A DNA stretch of 64,000 nt, taken from the NCBI GenBank assembly GCA_030522415.1, contig CM060109.1:6391155-6455154 (forward strand), read 5' to 3'. Shown piece by piece: positions 22,610 to 34,979 of the stretch (positions are counted from its first letter, which is position 1; each line of letters starts with the position of its first letter). The DNA comes from Channallabes apus. Taxonomy: Eukaryota > Chordata > Actinopteri > Siluriformes > Clariidae. Position numbers and translations under genes: made by a program. The notes beneath the pieces are model-generated. The model saw only the letters and a program-made list of their open reading frames with translations. It did not search any database and was not told where the DNA came from.

Positions 22610-23990
22610 TATATCTTAAAGATCAAAACAAGCCAGTGGGTATGATGTCTAGACCTCATTTAATCTGTAGAAGGTCAAGAACCCTTAACAGGTATTGAGG
22701 ATATCTAGGGTGTTAACATTTTCTGGATCCTGGGGACATCTGCAATAGGTCTCTAGCCTCGTATTAACCTGTAGACTTGGTGCAGTCGTGTCTGTTACCT
22801 TTGTCTAAGCGAGTGATTATTCTCATCCTGGTGTTCTCTTTATCAGGTATTAGTCTTTAAAATACCGTACATGTGTTTTAACTTAAACCTCAATTCAAAT
22901 AACATCTATCCATTAACAGATTGATTGAATAAGGGCCAGGACATCATGCATGAATAAAATGCATGGACTTTATAGATATAACTAGATCTAACTAATAAAC
23001 AGACAGCTCAGTGTTTTACGCAATTTAATAAATACATTATGTCAATTTTATTGTAGGTCTTGTACAGTAAAATCAGCAACTGACAACTCAAATTCCTTGT
23101 AAATCTGGCCAATCAAACAGATCATACTGACAGAAGGGCACAGGGAGGTGAAACGCTGGAGAGGGAGAGAGAGATGAAAAGTAAAGTGTATCTGAGAGAC
23201 TGAGATTGTCCTGATAGACTACATAAACTGCAGCTGGTTTTAAGCCTTGGTGTTAAAAGCAGCTCCCACATCCCGGGGTCAGACGCAGCCGGTAACGTGT
23301 CAACACAGCCCTTTTTTCCTCTTCGATGTGTACATCACTGTGCTTTTCACACTCCCTTGAGATGACAGCTTCGCATTCTAGACAAGCTAGCCTACATCTT
23401 ACATGATTTACATCAAAACCCATTAATTTTCTTTTTAAAGTCCAGCATTTCTAAGTTTTAATATCATTTTATCCTTTATCCTCAAAAAATATTTACCTAT
23501 GCATGGTTTGAATCAAACCTTGCTGTGTTCTTATTGCTGGTGTTGTACTTTTGGCAGGTAGGCACATTTATACATGCCTTTAACCCTTAGACCCACAGTA
23601 AAAAGTACAGAATCCTGGCACTGGCTTCACTTTTGATTCTTCTGCTGCGACTGCTGTTCTCGCCAGATTCTGAATCACTGTGACTGGGTTCCAAAGCATA
23701 ATCTGAGTCAGAATCGCCTACTTTTTCACCTAATATTTCAGTTGCAGTGAATCATTTACTTCTATGTGGCATTTGACACTAGACAGAAACCTACTGTATA
23801 ATGCCATTTATCTGCTAATGATTTCCTGTAAAAAAAAAAAAAAAAAGTTCCATTGTAACCATTAGAATATTGGAATATCCATATGACATCATTTATTTAT
23901 ATGAGACAGCCAATCAGTGACCTGTCAACAGGGTTATCGGCGGAATGTCTTTAGGCTCCGACTTTGGGTGGCAGTGGTGGTCTAATAGTT
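22610..23990. other. Intronic sequence, nothing recognised
   Basis: No coding, RNA or mobile-element signature was recognised; a poly-A run sits at 23830-23847. Confidence 0.5.
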
Positions 23991-24024
23991 ATTATTAGGT
24001 ATTATTTTTAACATATAGGAGTTA

Positions 24025-24200
24025 GCAATTGGCAGACATCATTATCCAGAGCGACTTCCATTTTTATGTCATTGTACATCTGAACAGTTAAGGTTAAGGG
24101 CCTTGTTCAAGGGCACAACATGGCCAACTTGGTGGTGGTGGGGTTCAAACGTGGGACCTTCTGGACTGTAGTCCAATGCCTTAACCACTGAGCTACCCCT
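24025..24200 (-). mobile_element. L2-tailed SINE
   Basis: Inverse of the family: tail end cagacatcattatccagagc at the left, ggttaagggccttgttcaag in the middle and the tRNA-like head ccttaaccactgagctaccc at the right. Confidence 0.75.
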
Positions 24201-24404
24201 GATTGAGACTCAGCAAATGGACTAATAGTTTAATAGGTGTAAAGCTCTGTCCTAATTTTGCTTTCTAGTCCATCTACTTCTAAACACTTACACTCCTGTA
24301 GTATGCAACTTTTATGGCAGGTGTGTCAAATTTAAGCGGGGCATAATTACCCACTTAACTTCACCCATACATTATTGATGCTGGTTATTCAGTGTAGCAG
24401 GATA

Positions 24405-24625
24405 ACTCAGGGCACAAGACAGGGTACAGCCAGGGCATGAGCACCCAAAAATGGTACATTATGGATGATTTGAAAACACCAATCACTAATCCTTAGACTG
24501 TGAGATAAAACTAGAGTACCCCCAAGGACACCCACCAAGCACAGTGAGGTCTGGAGGTGGGACTCGAACCCTGAACCCTGGAGGTGTGAGGCGACAAGAC
24601 TAAACACTAAGCCACGGTGCTACAA
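24405..24625 (-). mobile_element. SINE-A relic
   Basis: Carries gggactcgaaccctgaaccc, then ctggaggtgtgaggcgacaa and actaaacactaagccacggt in inverse orientation, which is the tRNA-like head of the family. The body is eroded. Confidence 0.7.
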
Positions 24626-25114
24626 AATTCTTAATTGTTTTACTTAATTCATTTCATGAATTCCACTACCAGCACACACAGTGAGCGTCTGAATTGTTTT
24701 TGGACTGGCTTACATCAAGTGCACCACACAGGCCTTGACTTTAACCTGCATTACATTCAATATATACAGTACAGTACACACAAGAAAAACAATAAAAAAC
24801 TAAATTAACACTGGAATCGCAGAGTACCGGTCATTTGACCGCAATGGGGGAAAAAGAAAATACTTCACACTCGATCAAATTCCAGGACCCTCCTTTCATG
24901 ACTTTTCCTAGATCTGTGAGCTTAATCACCCAGCATGCTTATACAAAGACCATGAATTATAAAAGTTTAGCAGAATTCTTTAACAGAGTCTTTATCTAAT
25001 TCCATTATGTCGCTATCACTGTAATCTGTGTTGATATGCATTATGGTAGTTCTCGAGATTAGCGTTATGGATTTAATTAATGCTAATCTGTGGCAGTTAG
25101 AGAATAGCTCTTAC

Positions 25115-25241
25115 CCTTTGATTCCCGTGATGAGGAACACCAGGTTGCCATTGATCTTAGTGCAGTTAATAAATCTGTCAATGTTGCTGGAGTCGACAGT
25201 CTGAGCCGTCTGAAGACTCGCCGTGCCGATTCCATCACATG
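25115..25241 (-). CDS. erbb4: erbb4 exon 9 (domain II to III junction)
   Basis: Acceptor gtcttgcag and donor aagg|GTAAGA, 127 nt, the length I recall for the human exon. The peptide is [20 protein letters not shown] then [20 protein letters not shown] and IKG. The CDGIG turn closes cysteine-rich domain II, and [13 protein letters not shown] opens the second leucine-rich L domain, as in all ErbBs. [11 protein letters not shown] with the N-C-T sequon is ErbB4-like. Reading frame is intact. Confidence 0.96.
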
Positions 25242-27210
25242 CTGCAAGACACATACGCACACGTAAAAAAAAAATGCAATAACAATTTGGAAAGGAACAG
25301 CCACAGGGCATCTTTGGGGGATCAAAGCCATAAAATATGCGTAATATGTGTTAAATGAAGGAATAATTTTTTGCAAGTCAGTTTTAGTATTAATGTTTTA
25401 TGCTAAAAATAGCAGAAGGGCTGGATCAAATCTTGGTGGTGGAGGCTGCCTTTAGGCCATATTTAGTGTTAAAATGTTGTTTGGTATCATTCTGCTCCAT
25501 GGGCATCTTTGGGGCAATTTAATGTTTGAATTAATTGCTTTTTGCAGTTGAAAATGGGTACGGTTGTTGAGTGTTTTTTTCCGCAGTATGGGTATCACTT
25601 GAGGGCAAATTTTAAGTTGCACCACATGGTTTTTGATGTGCTTAAGTACATTTGGTATGGGTTAATACAAATCCTTCATTGTAGAAACGCAATTCGGGAC
25701 TGTTGTCAGAAGGTCATTGGAGGCTGGTGTGGTGACAATCTGAAAACCTGCTGATGGACAGCAGTGGTGACAAAGGTAGTCAGGCTAAAGAATGACGCTT
25801 TCCAAGCATGGGTTGACCTGGGGATCAGTGGAGGTTGTTATTGCAAGTCACAAGTCCATATACAGCAGGAGAGAGAGTTGTGTCCATATTCTCAGCATAG
25901 TATTAGTGGGTGTCAACTTCCATGAGGGCAGTCTCTAAGGTTCCTCTGGTCTTGTTTGTGATTTTCATGGACAAGATCTCACGGTGCATCTGAGGAAAGA
26001 AGCATGTCCGGTGTTGGGACCACATAATCATTCCTCTGATCTTTGCCCATGATCTGGTTCTGTTGGCTTTACCAGACCATCAACTTCAGCATGCACTGGG
26101 GTGATTGGTCTGCTGTGGAGTGTGAGAGTCAGCACCTCCAAATCAGATGCCATTTGCTGAAAAATAGAGGTATGCTCTTTTGGGGTTTGGAGTGAGCTCA
26201 AATATCTCAGGGTCTTCCTCATGAGCAAGGGTTAAATGGAACATCAGATTGGTGGATTTGTTGCAGCATCAGCGGTTATGCAGGTGTTGTACCAGACTAT
26301 TGCAATAAAGAGGGCGCTGAGCCAGAAGGCAAGGTTTACAACTTACCAGTCAATCTAGGAAGGAATGAGATTGCAAACACAAGCAGCTGAAATTATTTTG
26401 ACTCTGTAGGTTGGCTGGGTTTAGCCTTACAAATAGGATGTGGAATTTGGACAAATAGATGCTCCTGTATGCTGAAAGAAGACTGATTTTTACGACAAGA
26501 TCCTAAGATGTTGCAAGTATCTGATTTGGATGCCTTCTGGGTGACTTTTATTGAAGGATTTCCAGGTTCCATCAAACTACAGAAGGTTCCTGAATGGACT
26601 GAAGAGAGTATATATCTTACTTAGACTAGGAACCCCTCAGGGTCTCTCAGGAAGAGCGGAAGAACTTTGCTGGGGAGAGGGACATCTGGACTGCCCTACT
26701 GAACCTAATGCCACAGAGAATAAGTGACTGACAGTTGATGAATGTACAGTATGTTGGACATAAACCTATTGTTATGAGGGTATGTTTCAACTGTATGTGA
26801 ATTCATCTAGGACAAATGTTCTGTTAATGAAAGCTGTGCAGTGTACAGCATTGTACGGTTGCAATTGAGGAGAATTTAGGTTGACTTGTTGGTTTAAATG
26901 TAAGCTTCACGTGTAGGTGGGTACCTTTGGGGCATATTTTTATGTTAGCAAAATAGCTACAAAGGTATGTGGTGTTTCCAGTGTGTTATACAGTACGTGT
27001 GACCCGACAGCTTCAGGGCAGATTTTAAGTTTTTAAGAAGAATGGTTAAAGATGTGTGTTTCAAATGCGTGTGTGTAATTCTAAGGCTGATTTTAGGTTA
27101 ACTGAATGGTTCAGTAGAGTGTTTCTGGTGTTACAGTATGCGTGTACCTTCGGGGCAGATTTTAAATGAACGGAATGTTTGGATCGTGAGTTAAAGGTGT
27201 AAGTGGATAC
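25242..27210 (-). other. erbb4: erbb4 intron 8 (1969 bp)
   Basis: Holds a decayed non-LTR retrotransposon fragment (25735-26730) and, next to exon 8, a degenerate tandem array (26900-27235) that repeats the exon 8 donor neighbourhood. Nothing was recognised in 25260-25730. Confidence 0.75.
25735..26730 (+). pseudogene. Decayed non-LTR retrotransposon (RT C-terminal part)
   Basis: The + strand follows, with many stops and frameshifts, the 3' coding part of a common fish LINE. Recognisable pieces include a 'cagcacctccaaatcagatg' block (STSKSE in intact copies), 'ctcaaatatctcagggtctt' (FKYLGVL), 'gttgtaccagactattgcaa', 'gccagaaggcaaggttt' and 'ccggtcaatcta'-like ('accagtcaatctag') segments, and the 'gatgccttctgggtga' segment (RMPPG). 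The reverse-transcriptase catalytic core is not seen. The clade was not fixed (RTE-like or Rex-like). Nonfunctional. Confidence 0.65.
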
Positions 27211-27235
27211 CTTTGGGGCATATGTCAGTGCAGGG
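26900..27235. repeat. Degenerate tandem array of exon 8 donor-like units
   Basis: The motif gtacctttggggcatattt (26921), cttcagggcagatttt (about 27010), ctaaggctgatttt (about 27082), gtaccttcggggcagatttt (27144) and the genuine boundary gatacctttggggcatat (27206) recur every 60-90 bp. The last member contains the 3' end of exon 8 (complement of ATATGCCCCAAAG|GTATCC). The array looks like an old tandem duplication of the exon 8/intron 8 junction. Confidence 0.55.
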
Positions 27236-27324
27236 AATACACATTTTTATCTTGTTCTCTTCCACTTCCATCTTGTTGCTGGGACATGCACGGACGCACG
27301 AGCTGTGATCCACCACAAAGTTAT
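27211..27324 (-). CDS. erbb4: erbb4 exon 8 (domain II)
   Basis: Acceptor cttgtag and donor aaag|GTATCC, 114 nt, the length I recall for the human exon. The His codon is split with exon 7 and the Ala codon with exon 9. The peptide is [20 protein letters not shown] then [18 protein letters not shown]. This is the last part of cysteine-rich domain II, with cysteine pattern C-x3-C, C-x2-C-x3-C. Human ErbB4 reads [20 protein letters not shown], so similarity is high. The donor neighbourhood is repeated downstream in intron 8. Confidence 0.95.
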
Positions 27325-28381
<1,057 letters not shown>

Positions 28382-28505
28382 TCACACGGAAATGTTAATT
28401 GAAGCAGAAATATTTTATTCACACTGATTGGTTCATGTATAGTGTTGGACCAGTGATGTGAATGTGTTCTGTGAAAAGGGAAAATGTTTAAAAAAAGTTT
28501 TAACA

Positions 28506-29099
28506 CATTTTAATCGCACTTATTTTTGCACTGCGGAACGTTTCTCACTGGATGAGTTTCGGCGGACCGATTATACTGGAGCACCAACTAGCGTTCAGAC
28601 AAAAACAAACCACAGTGAACATGGACAAAGAAGCTGATGAGACGCTTTGGTTGGACCTGTGGACGGGGAATTTTGTTATACAAAATGAATGGATGGAAGT
28701 GTCAGGGTTTAATAGTCAGGGTTTCCAATGTTCTGAATGTACTTGAAATCATTGTGTTTTACTTAAAAAAAACAGTTTACAGAAGGTCTACCGACCTATA
28801 GGGTACCTGAATTTCTGAAATGTAGGCTACTATATTTCTAAATATTCTATTGCTACACTTAATGGCAATATTGCACTGGTCTATTGGACTTGGTTGAATA
28901 AAAATAAACAATATTTTGTTGTTTAAGCTTATGTATTCAGCATTATTCAATGGTGTACTAAAAATCCATATGAAAAAACTTACTTCTCACTGTTCTCAGG
29001 TCAAATATTTATATGCGATTAAAATTTGATTAATTTCGATTAATTAATTACAAAGCCTCGAATTAATTAGATTCTTTTTTTTAATCGAGTCCCGGCCCT
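28506..29099. mobile_element. Probable hAT element fragment
   Basis: The right end contains gattaatttcgattaattaa, then cctcgaattaattagattct and the terminus aatcgagtcccggcccta. This resembles the terminal region of fish hAT elements (inverse: tagggccgggactcgatt). Inside, an open segment from 28621 starts MDKEADETLWLDLWTGNFVI. The left terminus and a target duplication were not found. Confidence 0.45.
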
Positions 29100-29484
29100 A
29101 ATATATATAGCTTTTTCGTCTTATATTTTTAAAAGCTGTTTTATCATTATAAAGTTATACAGTAGCTTAAGGTAGCATTTTTTAATTTTGTAAAATGATG
29201 CACATCGCCACTTGAGACTGAGGACGCGTCCTCCTCAACCTGTAAACTGGACATTAGAACTAGCCCAAGGACATGCGAAGGACAAATTCTAGAAACTCCA
29301 TAATTTGCTGCAACCTGCTGTTATGCTTTTGAGCAAGTTTTTTTATTCCTTTTTCGTCTTTAAGGTAGCTTTTTTTTTTACCTTTTTACCACATTTTTAC
29401 CACATTATCTTAATTTACACTGGTAAATGTTTCATACTTCATTTTCATGTTTTTCACATGTTTTTCTTGAAATATTTTGTTGCT

Positions 29485-29862
29485 GGCGCGGTGGTGTAGT
29501 GGTTAGCACTGTCGCCTTGCACCTCCAGGGTCCGGGTTCGATTCCCCGGCCAGGCTCGATTCCCGTCTCTGTGTGCATGGAGTTTGCATGTTCTCCCCGT
29601 GCTTGGTGGGTTTCCTCCGGGTACTCCGGTTTCCTCCCACAGTCCAAAGATATGCAGGTTAGGCTAATTGGCGTTCCTAAAAAAATTGCCCGTAGTGTGT
29701 GAATGGGTGTGTGAGTGTGTGTATGTGTGTGTGCCCTGCGATGGATTGGCACCCTGTCCAGGGTGTACCCCGCCTAGTGCCCGAAGTCTCCTGGGATAGG
29801 CTCCAGGTCCCCCGCGACCCTGAACACAAGATTAAGCGGTATAGAAGATGAATGAATGAATG
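29485..29862 (+). mobile_element. SINE-A, full length with target-site duplication
   Basis: Complete copy: tRNA-like head (ggcgcggtggtgtagtggtt, B box ggttcgattcc), gcatgttctccccgtgcttg, cggtttcctcccacagtcca, a GTGTGT-rich stretch, ccagggtgtaccccgcctag, ggataggctccaggtccccc and a GAATGAATGA tail. It is flanked by a perfect 14-bp duplication, aatattttgttgct, at 29471-29484 and 29863-29876. Nearly identical to the copy at 17436-17804 in opposite orientation. Recent insertion. Confidence 0.93.
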
Positions 29863-31144
29863 AATATTTTGTTGCTATAATTTAGTATTTAAATGAATTT
29901 TCCCCATATTTTTAATTAATTCAATTTAGTTCTTAATTTTGTGATTAAATTTTCAAAGTATTAATAATTTTTTAAAAGCTTAAATTTAACGATCTATTTA
30001 TTTTTATTATTTTTTTTACAAATTCCATTTAGGTTAGATTATAATTACCCATATTTCCTCTCAATAAGTTCATTATTATTATTATTATTCACATCTGATT
30101 TTCCCACAGGATTGTTTTTATTTTCAGATTACGACCACACAGCGCTAACAGGGTTAAGAGCCCCAAGTTCACCGTAACCCATCTTATTACCCTGCGTTAT
30201 TCAAAATGCTCGATTTCAGGCACACACTCACAGGTATGTACTGTATAATAAACCCTATAATAACCCAAGATTTGATTATTTATGCATTTAGAGACGTGGG
30301 AGTGGGTGCGAGCTGTAATTGCTGGCGCTGTTCACTGTTAAACGTTACTATTTACACTTTCACATCTGTCAGACAGAAGTGTGAAAACAGGCCTATTAAA
30401 CACCAATGATGAATTCAAAGCAGCACTGTTTACATTTAACTTCAAGGTCCAAAACCTTAAATTGAATGTATTATTATCTTAAATATATTAACCCAGGCTC
30501 TGTAATCACAGTCCTGTATTTATTTGATTTTACTTTAAAAAAAAAAAAAAAAAACAGGCGGTTAAGCAAATTCATGTCATTATTCACTAAAACTGGATTC
30601 CGGGCCGCGGCCAAGACCTGACGTGTTTCTAAATAGTTTTTAGACGAGGGTCTGACGAGCATCAGGTGCAGCAGATTTTAAATCAGGCTTCACAGTGACT
30701 CATGCAGGACGTGGGTGGTCTCGCTGCAGGTGCGGAGCTTCCATACGCTCTCGATCGCATGAAAACATTTAGCGGTCGTAAACCGCCTTCAGATTTCAGA
30801 CTATTATAATAAAAAAAAAAAAAGGAATAAAGCAAAGGGGTTTTGAGTTCGACCCGTCTCGTTCAAAACATCCCGGTGTTAAGACTCTCTCTCTCTACAT
30901 CCTGGGCTTGTGAAAAGTGAAACATTTGATAATCCATATCTCAAACCATGACACTTTCTAGAGAAATGCAGGTCGGTCGATTCGATCTGACCTGTCTAAT
31001 GGTTGACTGAAAGCAACTGTGTTTTGACATTAATAGAACACTCTCCGGACGCATCAGGAACAGGCAGTGTGAGGTATAACAATAGAAAACACACATATAT
31101 ATATATATATATATATATTATGTTTTATATGTTTCACTTATTTC

Positions 31145-31470
31145 ACTCACTCGTCTATACGGCTTTCTCCTGTATAAAGGGGGGCTGGAGCCTATACCAG
31201 AAGACTTATGGCACGAGGCGGAGTACACCCTGGACAGGGGGCCAATCCATCACAGGGCACACACACACACACACATATATACACGCACACTACAGGCAAC
31301 TTGGGAACACCAATTAGCCTAATCTGCATTTCTTTGGACTGTTAGAGGAATCGGAGAACCTGGAGGAAACCCACCAAACACGGGGAGAACATGCAAACTC
31401 CATGCACATACACACACGCCGAGGCGGGAATCGAACCCAGACCCTGGAGGTGTAAGGCGACACCACTACC
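31145..31470 (-). mobile_element. SINE-A, nearly full length
   Basis: Inverse orientation. Tail side at the left (ggagcctataccagaagact, gagtacaccctggacagggg), body with gtctttggactgttagagg-like sequence, and head with gaatcgaacccagaccctgg then aggtgtaaggcgac at the right. Moderately diverged; no target duplication spotted. Confidence 0.8.
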
Positions 31471-31659
31471 CACTATGCAAAAAAAAAAAAAAAAAAACTA
31501 CTACTTCTGGCTTGTCAATCATGCAACTTGTTCTCTCTGAGCCCAGGACCTGGGGGTTTTAACCACCTGACGTGATGCAAGAAATTATAGGATATGTAGC
31601 ACAGAACCAACATAAAGATATCGCAGAAAAATACTCTAAAGACTTATGTCCTTCTTGGC

Positions 31660-31661
<2 letters not shown>

Positions 31662-31741
<80 letters not shown>
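31662..31741. repeat. (TG)n microsatellite, about 80 bp
   Basis: Uninterrupted TG run. In the transcript it is a (CA)n tract beginning 8 nt after the exon 6 donor (T|GTATGTAA(CA)n). Confidence 0.96.
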
Positions 31742-31744
<3 letters not shown>

Positions 31745-31748
31745 ATAC

Positions 31749-31867
31749 AAAGCAGTCTGTGTCTTTGGGACCCGAACAGCCTCCTGCACACTCCTTATGG
31801 CAGCAGTCACTGACGTATGGACCGAAACAACGACCATCACATTGTTCAGCGCATACCGTCTTAGTCA
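31749..31867 (-). CDS. erbb4: erbb4 exon 6 (domain II)
   Basis: Acceptor tctgtctcag, preceded by a (CT)n tract, and donor cttt|GTATGT, 119 nt, the length I recall for the human exon. Joins exon 5 to give a Leu codon and ends on a whole codon. The peptide is [20 protein letters not shown] then [20 protein letters not shown], against [20 protein letters not shown] in human ErbB4. It is the core furin-like repeat, with ten cysteines all in the conserved positions. A CA repeat lies directly downstream of the donor. Confidence 0.97.
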
Positions 31868-31874
31868 CTGAGAC

Positions 31875-31879
<5 letters not shown>

Positions 31880-31906
<27 letters not shown>
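31880..31906. repeat. (GA)n microsatellite; polypyrimidine tract of the exon 6 acceptor
   Basis: In the transcript it reads (CU)n from -13 to about -39 relative to exon 6 and so serves as an unusually regular polypyrimidine tract. Confidence 0.85.
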
Positions 31907-32198
31907 GGTCAAAATCTGCAAATATAATGTTGTTGTTTTTAAGGTTAAAATGCTGAAATTCATCACAAAAAGGCATTTTAAAGGAAAAGTCGCAGCACAT
32001 TTTCACCTCAGTATATCCGTCACCATCATGTGACTTTGTGGCACGTTGTACAAGAGCCGAAATTACTCGAAATTAATAAATTCTACTTAAACTAACAAAC
32101 AAAAACAAAAATAGACATTTGACCTTGCTGTGACCTTGACCGTGTTTGGATCGATTCTTACATTAAGTCCTGCAGACATGCAAGATCTTCGTAGAAAT

Positions 32199-32199
<1 letters not shown>

Positions 32200-32269
<70 letters not shown>
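32200..32269. repeat. (CA)n microsatellite, about 70 bp
   Basis: Uninterrupted CA run in intron 5. Confidence 0.96.
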
Positions 32270-32271
<2 letters not shown>

Positions 32272-33097
32272 TAATTTGAGTCTCACAGTTCAGATAAGCT
32301 GATTGATTTGATTCACTAGACAGACATGTCTTCAATGTCCAGCACAACAGAGACGTATATTCTGCTCAGGAGGACAAGTCACTCAATGCATGCATTAGAT
32401 TGGCCACGCCCACAAAACTACAACAATTTTAACTTCTCTCATTGGAACGTTCCCCTTTATGTGTATTGTATACTGTAGATGTGAAGGTCTTGGAATAGGA
32501 ATGTATTGCAAACTATAGAAGTAGTGTTTGTTAAGAGAGTGATGCGTTTTAATGCATTTCGATTTTTTGGGGATTTTTACACACTTCTCATGATCATTTC
32601 TCACGAACATTCAAGACTGAAGAAAAAGAAGAGACGGTTCTCATGTGTTTTGCTTAAGATTCTTGTTTTTAATGCTTTTGTTGTGGGTTTTTTTTTTCTT
32701 TAACATTAAGGTCTGATAATCCGCCTGATCTACCCGATCCTACGCACCTCTATTCCTGTGTTTACCGTCTCTGTATGCGTGCTCACGTCTAGATAATCCA
32801 TGTGACCCTCCAGTGCATCTGAGGGAGAGTTTCACCATGCATGTTCAAGTTCTCAAGTGTGTGTGTGTGTGTGAGAGAGAATAAAGGGGAATGCAAACAA
32901 GAACACCTGTGGTAAAGAAAAAAAATAATAAATCTGCCTGATTTTTCCATCTCATTTAATATGCACTTCAGAGAAACAGGCAAGAAGGTTTAATGGGCGT
33001 GAAGAAGAGCTCGAGATGAATATGATGATCACACAAAAACAAAACGAAAGAAAATTCTCATTCATGCATGAACTTGAATATATTTATTCATTATACA

Positions 33098-33671
33098 CAC
33101 TACCAGTTAAAAGTTTGTGCACCCCTTCTAACTCCACGGTCGTTCCTGATTTTTATTTCTTTCTACACTGTAAAACAATACTGAAGCCGTTTATCGAAAA
33201 TACACAATAATCTCCTTTGAACAGTTGATATTGAGATGTATATCTGCTACTTCTGCTCTGTAAAGCTTCATAACGGCTTTAATCTGAGGTGCTGGTTGTT
33301 AATTGGTGATTTCTGAGGCTGGTGACTCTAAATGAACGTCTCCTCTGCAGCAGAGCTCAGGTTTGGTCTTGAGTTCCTGGGAAGGTCTTCATGAGACACA
33401 GTTTCATGGAGCTTAATGGGTTTTACAAATACACTTAATACAATACTGTTCTTGTAAGAAATGTTCCAGAACAGCTGACCTTTATGTCTTAGAACAAGTC
33501 TTAAAAACTGACTGTTTTATTGTTGTTTTATAATTACCTAATTCCATATGTGTTATTTTATAGTTTTGAAATTTCCAGTATTGTTCTAGAATGTAGAAAA
33601 TAAATCACTAAACAAACGGAAAAAATAAAACATTGCATTAGAAGGTGTGTCCAAACATTGGACTGGTACTG
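33098..33671. mobile_element. Tc1-type non-autonomous DNA element
   Basis: Left end tacacactaccagttaaaag and right end (inverse) tacagtaccagtccaatgtt form matching terminal inverted repeats of about 30 bp, continuing with gtttg(t/g)(g/a)ca and ccccttc/cacacctt-like blocks. TA lies at both outer edges. The interior has no transposase. A piece of the same element (gaacagttgatattgagatg, ggtgctggtt) recurs at 54078-54227. Tc1/mariner assignment rests on the TA target and on resemblance to common fish Tc1-type ends. Confidence 0.7.
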
Positions 33672-33909
33672 TATACAGTATAATTATTTTATTATTGATT
33701 TTTTAAAATAAAACTTCTTATGGATTTGGGATACATTTAGGCCTGAATGTGTTGCTCCTGAATATTCAAATCGGATCGTTCAGAAGGTGATGATGTAACT
33801 CTATGGGTTTATTTCCATATATGGAATTGAGTGTCTCTTTATGCAATACAAAAATCGAAATTACAACATGTATACTTACATATTATGCAAGTATAAAAGA
33901 ATGTGGCGA

Positions 33910-33911
<2 letters not shown>

Positions 33912-33955
<44 letters not shown>

Positions 33956-34010
33956 TTTACATTTAGGCACTGGCTGATACTCTTATCCAGAGCGACTTTT
34001 AAACAAAAAC
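33912..34010. repeat. (TAA)n run with SINE tail fragment
   Basis: A (TAA)n run at 33912-33952 is followed by acatttacatttaggcactg then cttatccagagcgactttta, the inverse tail of the L2-tailed SINE family. Confidence 0.7.
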
Positions 34011-34979
34011 TTTACATCACTGGATAGATACTTACACTATTTAAGTTAACAAGTACTTGAGAAACAGATCCGAACAGATACGTAATGAACACTTTGTATG
34101 TTAATAAAGAATAGCCTGCACCTTTACAGTAGCATTCATCTCACCTCTACATCAAATAATATTTTTGTAATTATGTTTACATATTATTTTATCTTATAAC
34201 AGCAAAACGCATGGTGCTTCATCCCATATATTTATTCTAGTCTAATAACTGTAACGTTACATATGACGTTTAATTTATATAGAACAGTTTAAAAGTTAAG
34301 ATTTGAAATCAGTTAATCTTTTCTTTTTAAACCACCCAGTTTGTATGAAAGCGACCTAAATCTAGCTTTTTCATCCTCCATAGAAATTCCATTCTCTCTC
34401 TCTCTCTCTCCTTTAAATCAGTGTTTCTTGACCCCTGGGCCTGGACGACCCACTGCTTAGCAACTTTCATTTAACTAATGAAATAATTATAGATAAAAGA
34501 TATAGAGCTCAAGTCAAACAGTAAAACCTGCATGTCAACATTACATTCTACTCCACAAAGACCTCACATCCTACATTATTATTATTATTTATTTATTTAT
34601 TTTTAATCTATTGATTGTCATGAATCCCATCCGAGCCGCGTTGCTTTTCTCAGCATCGCCCGTGCTCTTACTGTCACATTACTTGTTTTCCTTCTCTGGT
34701 CTTGTCCCCACACATTGTCTTGTCATTTCCATGTCTCTCGATTTAGTTCTTCATTAGCGCGTCTATTTATACAAGCTTCTTTTGTAGACTGTGGTTCCGT
34801 TTTTGTCATAATGGACTTTAAACGCCAGGCTGAGAACACGCACTCGCGTCCTGCTTCATCTCCTCATACAGCACTGCTCTCAAAAAAAAAAAGAAAAGAA
34901 AAAAAAAAAAAAAAAAAAGAAAGAATTAAATCTAGCGGCCAATTTTGTAGACGTTCAGGTTGATCTAATTTGCGGAAAG

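Larger units (their letters stand above)
20884..25114 (-). other. erbb4: erbb4 intron 9 (4231 bp)
   Basis: Contains a SINE-A relic (21765-21905), an L2-tailed SINE (21990-22165), a possible dispersed element (22166-22605), a second L2-tailed SINE (24025-24200) and a SINE-A relic (24405-24625). A short GGAT repeat lies near 21517-21537. Nothing was recognised in 22610-23990 or 24640-25110. Confidence 0.75.

Noticed and set aside
29485..29560. tRNA gene-like segment (A and B box motifs)
   Set aside because: It is the head of a SINE with a full body, tail and target duplication, not a free tRNA gene; the same holds for the other tRNA-like heads.
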